Assembly (NCBI GenBank): GCA_034422835.1
Contig: DAOUJJ010000006.1
Span: 66,327-130,326, forward strand
Direction of reading: 5' to 3'
Origin: VXMO01 sp034422835
GTDB taxonomy: Bacteria; Chloroflexota; Dehalococcoidia; UBA6926
Length of the DNA stretch: 64,000 bases
Below are positions 23,218 through 32,745 of this stretch, in pieces (within the stretch, counting starts at the first letter, position 1; every line of letters begins with the position of its first letter). The position numbers and the translations under genes were made by a program. Below the pieces are notes generated by a model. The model ran no database searches. It was given only the letters and a program-made list of their open reading frames with translations, and had not been told where the DNA came from.

Positions 23218-24254
23218 TCGCGCTCCATTCGGAGGATGATCTGATCGCCATCCGGCGGGCGTTCTTCAATTGTGCCGATCTGCGCGCTGCCCTCCATGGC
23301 GGACATCACCATCGGCGCGTCCTGCGGGCGTACGACGGCGACCATCCCCATGCCCATGTTGAACACGTCATACATCTCTGTCAGCGGGATTTCGCCGCGA
23401 CTGCTGATGAGACGAAAGATGGGGGGCACAGTCCACGCGCCGCAGTCGACGACAGCCTGCAGGTTATCCGGCAGGACGCGCGGCACGTTTTCCGCGTAGC
23501 CGCCGCCCGTGATATGGGCGAGCCCGCGGACACGCCGCCGCATCGGCTTCAGTTCCTGATAATAGGGCCGGTGGACGGCCAACAACGCCTCAGCGACTGT
23601 CTTGCCGTCGAGTTCAGGCGGTCTTTCGTCAAGGTTCTCAGGGTGATCATCAAGATCAAAGACGCGGCGGGCCAACGAGTAGCCGTTGGTGTGGAGGCCC
23701 GTTGAGGGCAGGCCGACGAGGACGTCACCCGCGCGGATGCCCGTCCCGTCAATGAGGTCCCAGCGCTCCACCGCGCCAACGATGAATCCGGCGACATCAT
23801 AGTGGCCCTCACGGTATGTGCCGGGCATCTCGGCAGTTTCGCCGCCGATGAGAGCGATGCCGGCAGCGCTGCACGCCTCCGCAATGCCCCGCACGATGTC
23901 AGCGGCATCCTGTGGATTGAGACTTTCGGCGGCGATGTAGTCCAGGAAGAAGAGCGGATCGGCGCCCTGCACCCAGATATCGTTGATGCAGTGATTCACC
24001 AGATCCGCGCCAATGCTCGCGAACGATCCGGCCTGCTTGGCGATGTTGATCTTGGTGCCCACGCCGTCGGCGCTGGCAACGAGTATCGGCTCACGGTAGG
24101 AATCCAGCTTGAAAAGTCCGCCAAAGCCGCCGATGTCGCCCAAAACGCGGTTGTTATACGTGGACTGAGCGAATGGGCGCATCAGGCGCACGGCCTCTTG
24201 CCCCGCGCCGATGTTCACACCGGCTGCCGCGTAGCTCGACTCCGAATCAGACAC
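23214..24254 (-). CDS. purM: Phosphoribosylformylglycinamidine cyclo-ligase (AIR synthetase)
   Basis: A 346-residue PurM that makes aminoimidazole ribotide from FGAM with ATP. The GTG at 24254 is chosen: it overlaps the end of purF by 8 bases and gives the usual N-terminus SDSESSYAAAGVNIGAGQEA. The open frame continues upstream to 24431, but that part is the shadow of purF. Motifs are GGFGGLFKLD, LVASADGVGTK, HCINDIWVQGADPLFFLDYI, IGGETAEMPG and ITGGGYAENVPRVLP. The stop overlaps the purH start. Confidence 0.95.
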   Translation of the reverse strand: MSDSESSYAAAGVNIGAGQEAVRLMRPFAQSTYNNRVLGDIGGFGGLFKLDSYREPILVASADGVGTKINIAKQAGSFASIGADLVNHCINDIWVQGADPLFFLDYIAAESLNPQDAADIVRGIAEACSAAGIALIGGETAEMPGTYREGHYDVAGFIVGAVERWDLIDGTGIRAGDVLVGLPSTGLHTNGYSLARRVFDLDDHPENLDERPPELDGKTVAEALLAVHRPYYQELKPMRRRVRGLAHITGGGYAENVPRVLPDNLQAVVDCGAWTVPPIFRLISSRGEIPLTEMYDVFNMGMGMVAVVRPQDAPMVMSAMEGSAQIGTIEERPPDGDQIILRMERE

Positions 24255-25668
24255 GCAGGGGGAGCCGCTCCAACGCAAATTTATCAAGCTCAACCTGGAC
24301 AGGGACGGTGTATTCACCCGTGAAGCACGCTGTGCAGAAACCCGGCCCTTCCTGGGCGACGGACGTGTACAGGCTCGGGACATCAAGGAATCCGAGGCTG
24401 TCAACGCCGAGCTCGTCACGAACCTCTTCAACGCTGCGGTCCGACGCGAGCAACTCGGCCCGGTTCGGCATATCGATGCCGTAGTGGCAGGGATAGCGGA
24501 TGGGTGGGGCGCAGACGCGGAGATGAATCTCCTTCGCCCCGGCGCTGCGGAGCAGGTCGATCAGGTGACGCGTCGTTGTGCCCCGCACGATGCTGTCGTC
24601 CACGATCACCAGACGCTTACCCTCGATGACCTCTCGTAGAGGGGTCAGCTTGAGGCGGACGCCCTCGTCGCGGAGGCGCTGATCGGGTTGAATGAATGTG
24701 CGGCCAACATAGCGGTTCTTGACCAGCGTCTCGTAGAACGGGATGCCGGAGCCGTGCGCGTAGCCGATGCCGGCTGCGTTGGCGGAGTCCGGAACGGCGC
24801 TGACGATGTCCGCCTCGACCGGGTGCATCCGCGCCAGTTCTTTGCCCATCGCCTCGCGGCTCAGATAGACGCGCCGACCTTCCAGAACGGAGTCGGGGCG
24901 TGAGAAGTAGATGTGCTCAAAGATGCAGAGGGATCGCGCCTCACGGCGTCCAAACGTGGAATGAAGACCGGTTGAGTCGATGCGCACTATTTCGCCGGGC
25001 TCCACGTCCCGAACGAACTCTGCGCCTACGTTCTCCAGAGCGCACGTCTCAGAAGCGGCCATATAGCCGGACTCGCCGACACGTCCAAGGCTTAGCGGGC
25101 GGAATCCGTGCGGATCCCGAACGGCATAGACGGCGTCCTTGGTGAGGATGGTCAGGCTGTACGCGCCCTCAAGTCGGAGCATTGCCGCCGTGATCTTCTC
25201 CTCCCATGTTTCGCCGGGGAGGACGGCGATGAGTTGGGCGATAACTTCGGAATCGGTGGACGTGACGAACTGCGCGCCGAGTTCAAGCGCCTCCTCCCGC
25301 AGGAGTTCGGCATTGACCACGTTGCCGTTGTGCGCGATGAGGACTTCTCCGAGGGGGCCGTTGGCCGGAATGGGCTGGGCATTGGCGAGCGTGGAGCTGC
25401 CGGTGGTGGAGTAGCGGGTGTGGCCGATAGCGAGTTTGCCGGGGATGACGTTCAGGGTGTGCTCATCGAAAACACGGTTGACGAGGCCAAGCCCGCGGTA
25501 GAGGTGGAGTTCCTGGTTGTCGTCAGAAGCGGCGATGCCGGCGCTTTCCTGGCCGCGGTGCTGGAGGGAAAAGATACCGAAAAAGGCAGCCCGAGCGGCG
25601 TCACCGCCCGGTAGGTAGATGCCAACGACGCCGCAAGCGTCGTGCAACTTGTCGTCGTCCACTCTCAC
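24247..25668 (-). CDS. purF: Amidophosphoribosyltransferase
   Basis: A 473-residue glutamine PRPP amidotransferase, the first committed step of purine synthesis. The short propeptide MRVDDDKLHDA precedes the N-terminal nucleophile Cys12 (CGVVGIYLPG). The class II glutaminase domain runs to about 230 (FSLQHRGQESAGI; IGHTRYSTTGSS). The phosphoribosyltransferase domain has VIVDDSIVRGTTTRHLI. Cys residues near the C-terminus (EEHIYFSRPDS-type region and TACFTGEY) suit an Fe-S type enzyme, but this is inference. It starts the purF-purM-purH operon, and the gap to argD holds no recognised purine operator. Confidence 0.96.
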   Translation of the reverse strand: MRVDDDKLHDACGVVGIYLPGGDAARAAFFGIFSLQHRGQESAGIAASDDNQELHLYRGLGLVNRVFDEHTLNVIPGKLAIGHTRYSTTGSSTLANAQPIPANGPLGEVLIAHNGNVVNAELLREEALELGAQFVTSTDSEVIAQLIAVLPGETWEEKITAAMLRLEGAYSLTILTKDAVYAVRDPHGFRPLSLGRVGESGYMAASETCALENVGAEFVRDVEPGEIVRIDSTGLHSTFGRREARSLCIFEHIYFSRPDSVLEGRRVYLSREAMGKELARMHPVEADIVSAVPDSANAAGIGYAHGSGIPFYETLVKNRYVGRTFIQPDQRLRDEGVRLKLTPLREVIEGKRLVIVDDSIVRGTTTRHLIDLLRSAGAKEIHLRVCAPPIRYPCHYGIDMPNRAELLASDRSVEEVRDELGVDSLGFLDVPSLYTSVAQEGPGFCTACFTGEYTVPVQVELDKFALERLPLRV

Positions 25669-25779
25669 CTACCGGTGAACATCAGGTCCGGCTCCCCGGG
25701 CGCTGTCCAAGCGAAACAAAATCAAGGATACCAAACCTCAGGTCAGAACGCACGCCAAAATGAGGTCCCTTGAGGCGCT

Positions 25780-26973
25780 CTAGCCCGCCACGGCTGCGAT
25801 GGCGTCCTCCAGGATGGCAACGCCCTTGTCCATGTCCTCATCCGTCAGTATGAGGGGCGGCATGAGGCGGAGGGCGTTGGGGCGCACGCGGTTGACCAAC
25901 ATGCCGCGCTCAAGGCAGGCCGTGAGCACGTCGCCCGCGATCTCATCCGTGAACTGCACGGCCGCAAGCAGTCCCATGCCGCGCACCTCGGCAATCGACG
26001 AGTGACGGTCAGCGAGGCCCTTGAGAGCGCCAAGCAGCCGCTCGCCCGAGACCCGAACCCGGCCGGGGATGTCTTCCGCCAACACGGTACGAATCACGGC
26101 GCGGGCGGCGGCCGTCGTGAGGACGTTGCCGCCGTACGTGGAGCCGTGGTCGCCGTATGTGAGCGCGTCCGCGTGATCCTTGGTCAGGAACGCGCCGATG
26201 GGCACGCCGCCGCCGAGTCCTTTCGCCAGCGACATCACGTCAGGCTCGACTCCAAATGCCTGGTAACCGAAGAGGTGTCCAAGCCTGCCGACACCCGTCT
26301 GAACTTCATCCAGGATCAACAGGAGGTTGTTCTCGTCGCACCATGCGCGGACGGCGGGCAGATAGTCGGGATCGGGAACGTTGACGCCGCCCTCACCCTG
26401 CACCGGCTCCAGCATCACGGCGACGGTGCGCTCCGTGGTGGCCTCACGTATGGCGGCCATGTCATTGAACGGGACGTGAACGAAACCGGGTGTGAGCGGC
26501 TTGAAACCTTCCTGGTAGTGCGGTTGGCCGGTGGCGGCAACGGTGGTCATCGTGCGGCCATGGAACGATTCAAGCGCGGTGATGATCTCATAAGCGCCGT
26601 CCTTGTGGAGCGCGCCATAGCGGCGGGCGACCTTGATCGCGCCCTCCACGGCCTCCGCGCCGCTGTTGCAGAAGAAGACGCGGTCCATGCAGGAATTATC
26701 GATGAGGAGCTGCGCAAGCTCAATCTGCGGAACGGTGTAGAAGGCGTTGGACGTCTGAATCAGGGTGGCGGCTTGCTCCGCGATTGCCTCTGTCATCGCC
26801 GGATGGGAGTGCCCCAGCGTGGCTGTTGCCCATCCACCCACGAAGTCCAGGTACTCCTTCCCCTTGTCATCCCACACGGTGCTGTCTTTACCGCGCACGA
26901 GGGTTACCGGAACACGGCGAACCGTCTGCATGTAATAGTCGGACTCTACCTGTTGCCAGTCTTTAGTCGTCAT
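25780..26973 (-). CDS. argD: Acetylornithine/succinyldiaminopimelate-type aminotransferase
   Basis: A 397-residue class III PLP aminotransferase, start at ATG 26973 (MTTKDWQQVE) with GGAGAG upstream. It converts N-acetylglutamate semialdehyde to N-acetylornithine. Visible motifs are FVGGWATATLGHSHPAM, FFCNSGAEAVEGAIKVAR, FHGRTM, LEPVQGEGGV, LILDEVQTGVGRLG, and the PLP lysine in DVMSLAKGLGGGVPIGA. argB and argJ lie on the same strand 3-6 kb upstream (30.2-32.3 kb), so this is probably the arginine enzyme ArgD. Ornithine or other omega-amino acid substrates cannot be excluded by eye. Confidence 0.88.
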   Translation of the reverse strand: MTTKDWQQVESDYYMQTVRRVPVTLVRGKDSTVWDDKGKEYLDFVGGWATATLGHSHPAMTEAIAEQAATLIQTSNAFYTVPQIELAQLLIDNSCMDRVFFCNSGAEAVEGAIKVARRYGALHKDGAYEIITALESFHGRTMTTVAATGQPHYQEGFKPLTPGFVHVPFNDMAAIREATTERTVAVMLEPVQGEGGVNVPDPDYLPAVRAWCDENNLLLILDEVQTGVGRLGHLFGYQAFGVEPDVMSLAKGLGGGVPIGAFLTKDHADALTYGDHGSTYGGNVLTTAAARAVIRTVLAEDIPGRVRVSGERLLGALKGLADRHSSIAEVRGMGLLAAVQFTDEIAGDVLTACLERGMLVNRVRPNALRLMPPLILTDEDMDKGVAILEDAIAAVAG

Positions 26974-27017
26974 GTGATTCTCTCCATTACCGCCGGTGAA
27001 CATAAAGGAGGCAGTGA

Positions 27018-27476
27018 ATGCCCCTTGCGACGTTTCCGTATAAGCTATCGTACCGCTTAGGGACGCAAGTCGATAGGGTGCGCCCACCGGAGGACATGAT
27101 GACGGAACCTGTACTCAATGAGCCTTTCAGCCTGTTCAACACCGGCGCGTTGCTTGGTGACAATCGCAAAATCTCGGCGCTCGACCCCGGCGACAGCCCT
27201 GCAGGCGGTTGGGTTGTAAGCGTGCAGCATGTCGCCGAGTCATGGACAGAGTGGCGGCGTCATGCCGACGGCGATGTGTTCCTGTTCCTGCTGTGGGGCG
27301 CGGCGGTTGTGCTAACTGCCGACGACTCCGTGGAAGACGCAGCTTCCAATGACCTCAAGGCGGCCGGCGCGTTCATCGTGCCTTCCGGGACATGGCACCG
27401 CGTGACGGTGGAGGAACCGGCAAACTTGCTGACTGCCGTGCGGACAGGTGATATCGAAAGTCGGTCCGCCAGTTAG
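27018..27476 (+). CDS. Cupin-like protein
   Basis: A 152-residue small protein diverging from argD. ATG 27018 has an excellent ribosome binding site (AAAGGAGG, 6-base spacer). An internal ATG at 27096/27099 also has GGAGG and would give 125-126 residues, so the start is not certain. From FSLFNTGALLGDN to ANLLTAVRTGD it shows a single cupin barrel: WTEWRRHADGDVFLFLLWGAAVVL, then GAFIVPSGTWHRVTVEEPANLL, with the H-x-D and P-x-x-x-x-H pattern. The metal and ligand are unknown. Such cupins often bind small molecules or act as sensors. Confidence 0.7.
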   Translation: MPLATFPYKLSYRLGTQVDRVRPPEDMMTEPVLNEPFSLFNTGALLGDNRKISALDPGDSPAGGWVVSVQHVAESWTEWRRHADGDVFLFLLWGAAVVLTADDSVEDAASNDLKAAGAFIVPSGTWHRVTVEEPANLLTAVRTGDIESRSAS

Positions 27477-27479
27477 TCG

Positions 27480-30236
27480 CTACGCTGCCGCGCTTTGCTC
27501 TTCCTCTTCTTCAAGGGCCTCGTCGATTGTCCGGGCGATGTCCTCGATCTGTCGGGTGAGTTCCTCGGCGGAATCGCGCAGGCCGTCCAACTCGGAACGC
27601 AGCCGTTCAATGACGGTCAGCGGTGTAATCCCATCATCGCCGGTCTGTTGCGGTCTCGTCTCGCGGATGGCAGTTGTGCCGCCCTCTCTGGCGAGAAGAT
27701 TATTCAGTGATTGACTCAGAGATGGGAGCATCACCGGTTCCTCGCCCTGCTGCACAAGCACAACGCGCGTCAGCTGCGGGTAGTCGATGTCCTCGGCTTT
27801 GAGGTAGATCGGCTCCGCGTAGATGATGTTGTCGCCCACCGGGATGACGAGCAGGTTGCCGCGCAGGACGTTCGATCCGGCCTGATCCCACAAGGTGAAT
27901 TGCTGTGAGATCTCAGGGTTCGTCGTAATACGCGCCTCAACCTGCTGCGGGCCGTCGATCTGCCGCTCCTTCGGGAACGTGTAGGCGATGAGCGAGCCGT
28001 AGTTTTCGCCATCGTTGCGGGCCGCCAGCCATCCAACAAGATTCGGTTTGCCGTCCGGCGTGAACGGCATGATCAGCACAAACTCCTCCTGCTCTTCTCC
28101 CGGCAGGCCCATGATGAGGTAATAGGGTTCCATGACCTGTGCCTGATCGCTGAAGAACAACTCCAGCGGGAAGTTCCACAGGTCCTCCTGGTTATAGAAG
28201 ACCTGCGGGTCCGTCATGTGGAACTTGAGATACTTGTCCGCCTGGATGGTGAAGAAATCCTCCGGGTAGCGCAGATGGGAGCGCAGCGCTTCCGGCATCT
28301 CGCTCATCGGCTTGAAGAGATCGGGGAACACGCTCTGGTAGGTGCGGATGATGCCATCCGATTCATCCGCGATGTAGAGATCGACGGACCCGTCATAGGC
28401 GTCAATCACCGCCTTGACGCTGTTGCGAATGTAGTTGAAGCCGTTCGGCGCCGGTTCTGAATACGGGAAACGGTCGCTGATCGTGTAGGCGTCCTGGACC
28501 CAGTAGAGCTTGCCGTCCGCCACGACGATATAGGGGTCGGAATCGAGCGCAAGAAACGGCGCAAGTTGGCTGACGCGTTCCTGAATGTCACGGTAATAGA
28601 GTATCTGGCTCTCGTTGGTGATTGCCCCGGTAATCAGGATGTTGAGATCGGTGAACCGCCACGCAAAGAGGACGCGGGACAGGAGGCCGCTGATGGACAC
28701 GCCGTTGCCCTCATAGGACTGGTAGACCGGGCCGGCGTCTGTCGGATGATCGAATTCCGGCGTCGTACTTCGCACAATCACCCAATCGTCCGTTGCCTCC
28801 CCAAAATAGACCTGCGGAACGTCGACGTGGGGCGCGCCGGTGACCGGCTCCGGCGGGATGTCCTGCAGGAAGAACTCCGGCAGGCCGTCCTGGGTGAACT
28901 CCGTCACGGGGCTCATCGCCGCGCCGTACCCGTGCGTGTATTGCAGCCGCTCATTGACCCACGTCTGCGCCTGCGGGTCCAACTGCGATTGCACAAGCTC
29001 ACGCGTGCCGACCATTACCTGCCGATAATCGCCGTCAATGGTGTATCGGTCTATATCGATATCGAGGAACGAGTATTGCAGTCGGAAGAACTGGATCTGG
29101 TTATAGACGTCACGGAGCGGACGGTGATCCCAGAGGCGGATGTTTTCGAACGTGCCCGGGTTGGCGTCCACGATCTCATGGGTGATGCTCTCCGGGCTTG
29201 AGTCGTATGGCTGCTCTTCGATGCGGTTGAGCGCAAATCCTTCCCGCGTCATCTCGATACTGCGCTCGATGTAGGTTTGCTCACGCTCAAATTCATTTGG
29301 CTGCACCTGGAAACGCTGAACGGCTGCGGGCAGGAGCCCGGTGCCGACGGTCAGCGCAAGGAACCAGATGCCGATGGCGGCCAACGGAAGGCTCTGCCAA
29401 CGGAGGAAGGAGTTGGCCGCAAGCAAGATGGCGACCACGATGCTGATGACGATCAGAAGCCGCAGAGCCGGCTGACGAATCACAACGTCCGTGTAGGCTG
29501 CGCCATACGCGGCGCCCCGCGCCGAGTACAGAAGTTCCTGAAGGCTGAGCCAATAACCGATAGCAAGCAGCAGGAAGAAGATGACACCCAAGCCTGACAG
29601 GTGGGCGCGAAGGGTGGGCGTCAGCGAGAACTGGAAGCCTCCGAGGGCGAAATTGATGGCGTAGATACCGACGGCAAAGAGGGCGTTGACAATGACAACA
29701 CCCAGCGCCCACCCCTGCAGGAATCGATAGAAGGGCAGATCAAACAGGTATGCCGAGACATCGCGGTTGTAGAGCGGGTCTGTCAGGTTGAACATTTCTG
29801 CGTTTGTAAACCGCAGCGCCGTTTCCCAATAACCGGACGCCGCCGCGCCAAAGACAATCGACAGCAGGACACCGGCGACGATGAGGCCGATGACGACCAG
29901 CCGCCGCGCCCACGTGAGCGCCTCAAGCGGAATGTTCAGGGCCGCTTCGGGCGAGATGCCTTTCGGCGAGTAGCGCTCCGCCAGGTAAACATTCGCGCCA
30001 AAGACGGCAGCGAAAATGAGCGCGCCGAGTACGAACAGGGCGATGCGCGTCGTGAGAATGGTTGTGAAGACGGACAGATAGCCGAGATTGTCGAACCAGC
30101 GCCAATCGACGTAGATGTTGGCGGCTATGGAGCCGCCGATCCAGAGTAGGAGCAGCGCGCCGAGTGGAATCGCCCAATTGAGAATTGAGGATAGGCGCGG
30201 CGGCTCCCGCCGCTCGAATTCGTCCAGAAAGCTCAC
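27480..30236 (-). CDS. UPF0182 family integral membrane protein
   Basis: A 918-residue membrane protein of the UPF0182 family, found in Actinobacteria, Cyanobacteria, Chloroflexota and others; function unknown. The N-terminal third holds about seven transmembrane helices (for example WAIPLGALLLLWIGGSIAAN, TTRIALFVLGALIFAAVFGA, GVIFFLLLAIGYWLSL and LLIVISIVVAILLA). The remaining ~600 residues are a soluble, probably extracytoplasmic domain with family blocks NIRLWDHRPLRDVYNQIQFF, YPEDFFTIQADKYLKFHMTD and LPGEEQEEFVLIMPFTP. The C-terminus is a Glu-rich coiled coil. The ATG overlaps the argB stop, suggesting co-transcription with argB. Confidence 0.92.
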   Translation of the reverse strand: MSFLDEFERREPPRLSSILNWAIPLGALLLLWIGGSIAANIYVDWRWFDNLGYLSVFTTILTTRIALFVLGALIFAAVFGANVYLAERYSPKGISPEAALNIPLEALTWARRLVVIGLIVAGVLLSIVFGAAASGYWETALRFTNAEMFNLTDPLYNRDVSAYLFDLPFYRFLQGWALGVVIVNALFAVGIYAINFALGGFQFSLTPTLRAHLSGLGVIFFLLLAIGYWLSLQELLYSARGAAYGAAYTDVVIRQPALRLLIVISIVVAILLAANSFLRWQSLPLAAIGIWFLALTVGTGLLPAAVQRFQVQPNEFEREQTYIERSIEMTREGFALNRIEEQPYDSSPESITHEIVDANPGTFENIRLWDHRPLRDVYNQIQFFRLQYSFLDIDIDRYTIDGDYRQVMVGTRELVQSQLDPQAQTWVNERLQYTHGYGAAMSPVTEFTQDGLPEFFLQDIPPEPVTGAPHVDVPQVYFGEATDDWVIVRSTTPEFDHPTDAGPVYQSYEGNGVSISGLLSRVLFAWRFTDLNILITGAITNESQILYYRDIQERVSQLAPFLALDSDPYIVVADGKLYWVQDAYTISDRFPYSEPAPNGFNYIRNSVKAVIDAYDGSVDLYIADESDGIIRTYQSVFPDLFKPMSEMPEALRSHLRYPEDFFTIQADKYLKFHMTDPQVFYNQEDLWNFPLELFFSDQAQVMEPYYLIMGLPGEEQEEFVLIMPFTPDGKPNLVGWLAARNDGENYGSLIAYTFPKERQIDGPQQVEARITTNPEISQQFTLWDQAGSNVLRGNLLVIPVGDNIIYAEPIYLKAEDIDYPQLTRVVLVQQGEEPVMLPSLSQSLNNLLAREGGTTAIRETRPQQTGDDGITPLTVIERLRSELDGLRDSAEELTRQIEDIARTIDEALEEEEEQSAAA

Positions 30237-31042
30237 GCTGTTGCTCCTGCCGTTGCGGCCTGTTTAGTCTCTCTCACAATGCGCGTGCCGGTGTCATGTT
30301 CAAGCGCGTCACGCAGGGCATTGGGCACACGGCCATCGATAATCTGCGCGGTCTGGGCATGGGCCAAAGCGTTCAGGCACGCTGTTACCTTGGGAATCAT
30401 GCCGCCGGTGATGATACCGTCATCTATTAACTCTCGTACGCGCTCCTCAGATAGAGTGGGCAGCAGTTCCCCGTCAGCGCCCAACACGCCTGGCACGTCC
30501 GTCATGAAAATGACGCGATCGGCCTCCAGAGCGCCTGCCAGAGCCCCTGCCACGGAGTCCGCGTTGACGTTCAGCAGCCTGCCCTTGTCATTCGTGTCTA
30601 TGGAGACGGGTGAAAAGACCGGGATGAAATCGCGGTGCAACAGACCAAGGATGAGATCGGTTTCGACAGCCGCAACCTCGCCCACACGACCAAGCTCAGG
30701 GTCTTTCACTTCGGCGGCGATAACCGCGCCGTCCGCGCCGGTCAGACCAACGCCGCGTCCACCGGCCTCTCCGATAGACGCCACGATGCGCGTATTGACC
30801 AAGCCGCATAGAACCGCCGTAACGACGTCCAACGCCTCGTCACTCGTAACACGCAGGCCGCGCACGAACGTCGATTCAACGCCCACCTGGTCGAGCCACT
30901 GAGATATGAGGGGGCCTCCGCCGTGAACGACAACAGGCCGGACGCCTTGCCTCTGCACGGCAACCAGGTCCTGAAAGGTTGTATCGTCGGGGCCAAGGGC
31001 GTTCCCGCCTATCTTGACGACTATCCGGGCATTTTCAGCCAT
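30233..31042 (-). CDS. argB: Acetylglutamate kinase
   Basis: A 269-residue ArgB that phosphorylates N-acetylglutamate, the second step of arginine synthesis. It has the amino-acid-kinase N-terminus IVVKIGGNALG, VVVHGGGPLISQWL (glycine-rich acetylglutamate site), the NVNADSVAGALAGALEADRVIFMTDVPGV block, and the C-terminal GGMIPKVTACLNALAHA. It lies 88 bp after argJ and overlaps the UPF0182 gene by ATGA. The short N-terminus, with no regulatory helix, suggests the arginine-insensitive type; that is inference. Confidence 0.95.
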   Translation of the reverse strand: MAENARIVVKIGGNALGPDDTTFQDLVAVQRQGVRPVVVHGGGPLISQWLDQVGVESTFVRGLRVTSDEALDVVTAVLCGLVNTRIVASIGEAGGRGVGLTGADGAVIAAEVKDPELGRVGEVAAVETDLILGLLHRDFIPVFSPVSIDTNDKGRLLNVNADSVAGALAGALEADRVIFMTDVPGVLGADGELLPTLSEERVRELIDDGIITGGMIPKVTACLNALAHAQTAQIIDGRVPNALRDALEHDTGTRIVRETKQAATAGATA

Positions 31043-31130
31043 TACGCTCCCACATCAATTATTAGCCGAAGCAGCATTCAGCGTACCAGAGTACGAATGG
31101 AGGCGGGACGAGCAAACCGTGTCCTGACAC

Positions 31131-32342
31131 TCAGGTGGTGTACTCACCGTTGATGCGAACATATTCATAGGAGAAATCGCACGTCCACGCCGTCGCCGCC
31201 CCATCAGCGAGGTCGAGCGATACGTCAAACCGCACCTCAGGCTGCTTCATGCGCTCAACGGCATCGTCCCTGTCAAAGGGAACGGCCTGCCCGTTCTCCA
31301 ACACGCAGATGTCGTTGAAATGCAGCGTCACTTTTGATTCCTGCATCTCGATCCCACTGCGCCCCAGCGCCATCATCACCCGGCCCCAGTTGGGATCATT
31401 GCCAAAGACAGCGGTCTTGACCAGTGGTGACGTGGAGATGACGCGGGCGGCCTGCCGGGCGTCTTCATCGCTGAGGGCGCCGGACACGTTGATCTCGATG
31501 AGCTTTGTAGCCCCCTCGCCATCTCTCACGATGGCCTTTGCCAGTTCCATGGAGACTTGAGTGATAGCCTCTTCTATGAGTGCCTCATCTTCTCCGCTGC
31601 TGATAGGAGTGTTGCCGGCCGCGCCGTTGGCGATGACGATGAACGTGTCATTTGTAGACGTGTCTCCATCAACGCTTATCACGTTGAACGAGCGATTCGC
31701 GGCCCGCTGAACGATGCCATTCAGGCAGTCCTGTTCGATCGCCGCGTCCGTCGTGACGAATGCGAGCATCGTTGCCATGTCCGGGTGGATCATGCCGGAA
31801 CCCTTGGTTGCGCCCGCGACAGTGACGGTCTCACCGCCGATCTCCACGGTGACGGCGCTTTCCTTTGAGACGAGATCCGTTGTCATGATTGCAAACGCAA
31901 AGTCGTGGCCGGCACCGTCGGCGAGCTCTACGGCATCGATTCCGCGGCGCATCACGTCCATGGGCATGGGAACGCCGATGACGCCCGTGCTGCAGACAAG
32001 CACTTCCTCCGGGCGCAGGCCAAGCTTCTCGGCCACCGCCTGTGCCGAGGCCCGGGCATCGATCATTCCCTGCTCTCCGACCGCCGCGTTGGCGTTGCCG
32101 CTGTTGACGACAACAGCGCGAGGGGCCGCTTTGCCGATATGCTCGCGGCTTAGCACCACGGGCGCCGCCGTAACCTTGTTCTTCGTGAAAACCGCCGCGC
32201 CCGTCGTCTCGCCATCCGCAGCAAGGATGGTCACGTCGAGGACATCCTCCGGCGTATCTGAGCGGATGCCGGCATGAACGGCGCCTGCGCGAAATCCACA
32301 CGGCGAGGTGACGGAGCCGTTGTCGAGTGGCGTGATGGTCAT
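31131..32342 (-). CDS. argJ: Bifunctional glutamate N-acetyltransferase / amino-acid acetyltransferase
   Basis: A 403-residue ArgJ; ATG 32342 is chosen (AAGGA upstream). It recycles the acetyl group from N-acetylornithine to glutamate, and some members also use acetyl-CoA. The self-cleavage site is intact: GATKGSGMIHPDMATMLAFV, where Thr191 would become the N-terminal nucleophile of the beta chain. The upstream TTDLVSKESAV and the C-terminal TCDFSYEYVRINGEYTT are typical. It is first in an argJ-argB cluster with argD further along on the same strand. Confidence 0.94.
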   Translation of the reverse strand: MTITPLDNGSVTSPCGFRAGAVHAGIRSDTPEDVLDVTILAADGETTGAAVFTKNKVTAAPVVLSREHIGKAAPRAVVVNSGNANAAVGEQGMIDARASAQAVAEKLGLRPEEVLVCSTGVIGVPMPMDVMRRGIDAVELADGAGHDFAFAIMTTDLVSKESAVTVEIGGETVTVAGATKGSGMIHPDMATMLAFVTTDAAIEQDCLNGIVQRAANRSFNVISVDGDTSTNDTFIVIANGAAGNTPISSGEDEALIEEAITQVSMELAKAIVRDGEGATKLIEINVSGALSDEDARQAARVISTSPLVKTAVFGNDPNWGRVMMALGRSGIEMQESKVTLHFNDICVLENGQAVPFDRDDAVERMKQPEVRFDVSLDLADGAATAWTCDFSYEYVRINGEYTT

Positions 32343-32447
32343 TCCTTGTATCTCCTGACAGACATATCCTGTCCGTCTACAAGCTCTACGATACATGGAA
32401 ACAACGGGGCGTACAGGTACAATGCCACCAAGTGAAAGGACGCGGCC

Positions 32448-32675
32448 ATGCCAACGAGCACGGATACAGAGATTATCTTCATGGTGCGGGACGATCCTCT
32501 TGACGGCGGTTTCAATGCCTCTGCCCTTGGCTACGCAATCCATACGCAGGGCGACACTTTCGACGAACTGCGATCCAACGTGCGTGAAGCCTTCGATGTG
32601 TTCTTCGATGAAGACATGCCGCGGCCAAAGATCATTCGCCTTCACTATGTGCGAGACGAAGTAATGGCTCCGTAA
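32448..32675 (+). CDS. HicB-like small protein
   Basis: A 75-residue protein with a HicB-type alpha/beta fold: IIFMVRDDPLDGGFNASALG, then YAIHTQGDTFDELRSNVREA. The pattern is that of orphan HicB-like or DUF1902 proteins, which databases sometimes mislabel as a 2-oxoisovalerate dehydrogenase piece. There is no HicA toxin next to it, so an antitoxin role is doubtful. GAAAGGACG lies before ATG 32448. It is divergent from argJ and 70 bp before the molybdenum hydroxylase gene. Confidence 0.72.
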   Translation: MPTSTDTEIIFMVRDDPLDGGFNASALGYAIHTQGDTFDELRSNVREAFDVFFDEDMPRPKIIRLHYVRDEVMAP

Positions 32676-32745
32676 GACTCTAACAAGTCGGCAATACCGT
32701 AACTGGCCTCAACATACTTTCCATTTGTCTCCGAGGGGAATTCTT

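Noticed and set aside
21568..23244. 558-codon plus-strand frame opposite purH
   Set aside because: Antisense shadow of a well-supported purH; low-complexity and without domains.
32448..32675. HicB-like gene as half of a HicAB toxin-antitoxin system
   Set aside because: No HicA-like ORF lies on either side, so a toxin-antitoxin label is not supported.
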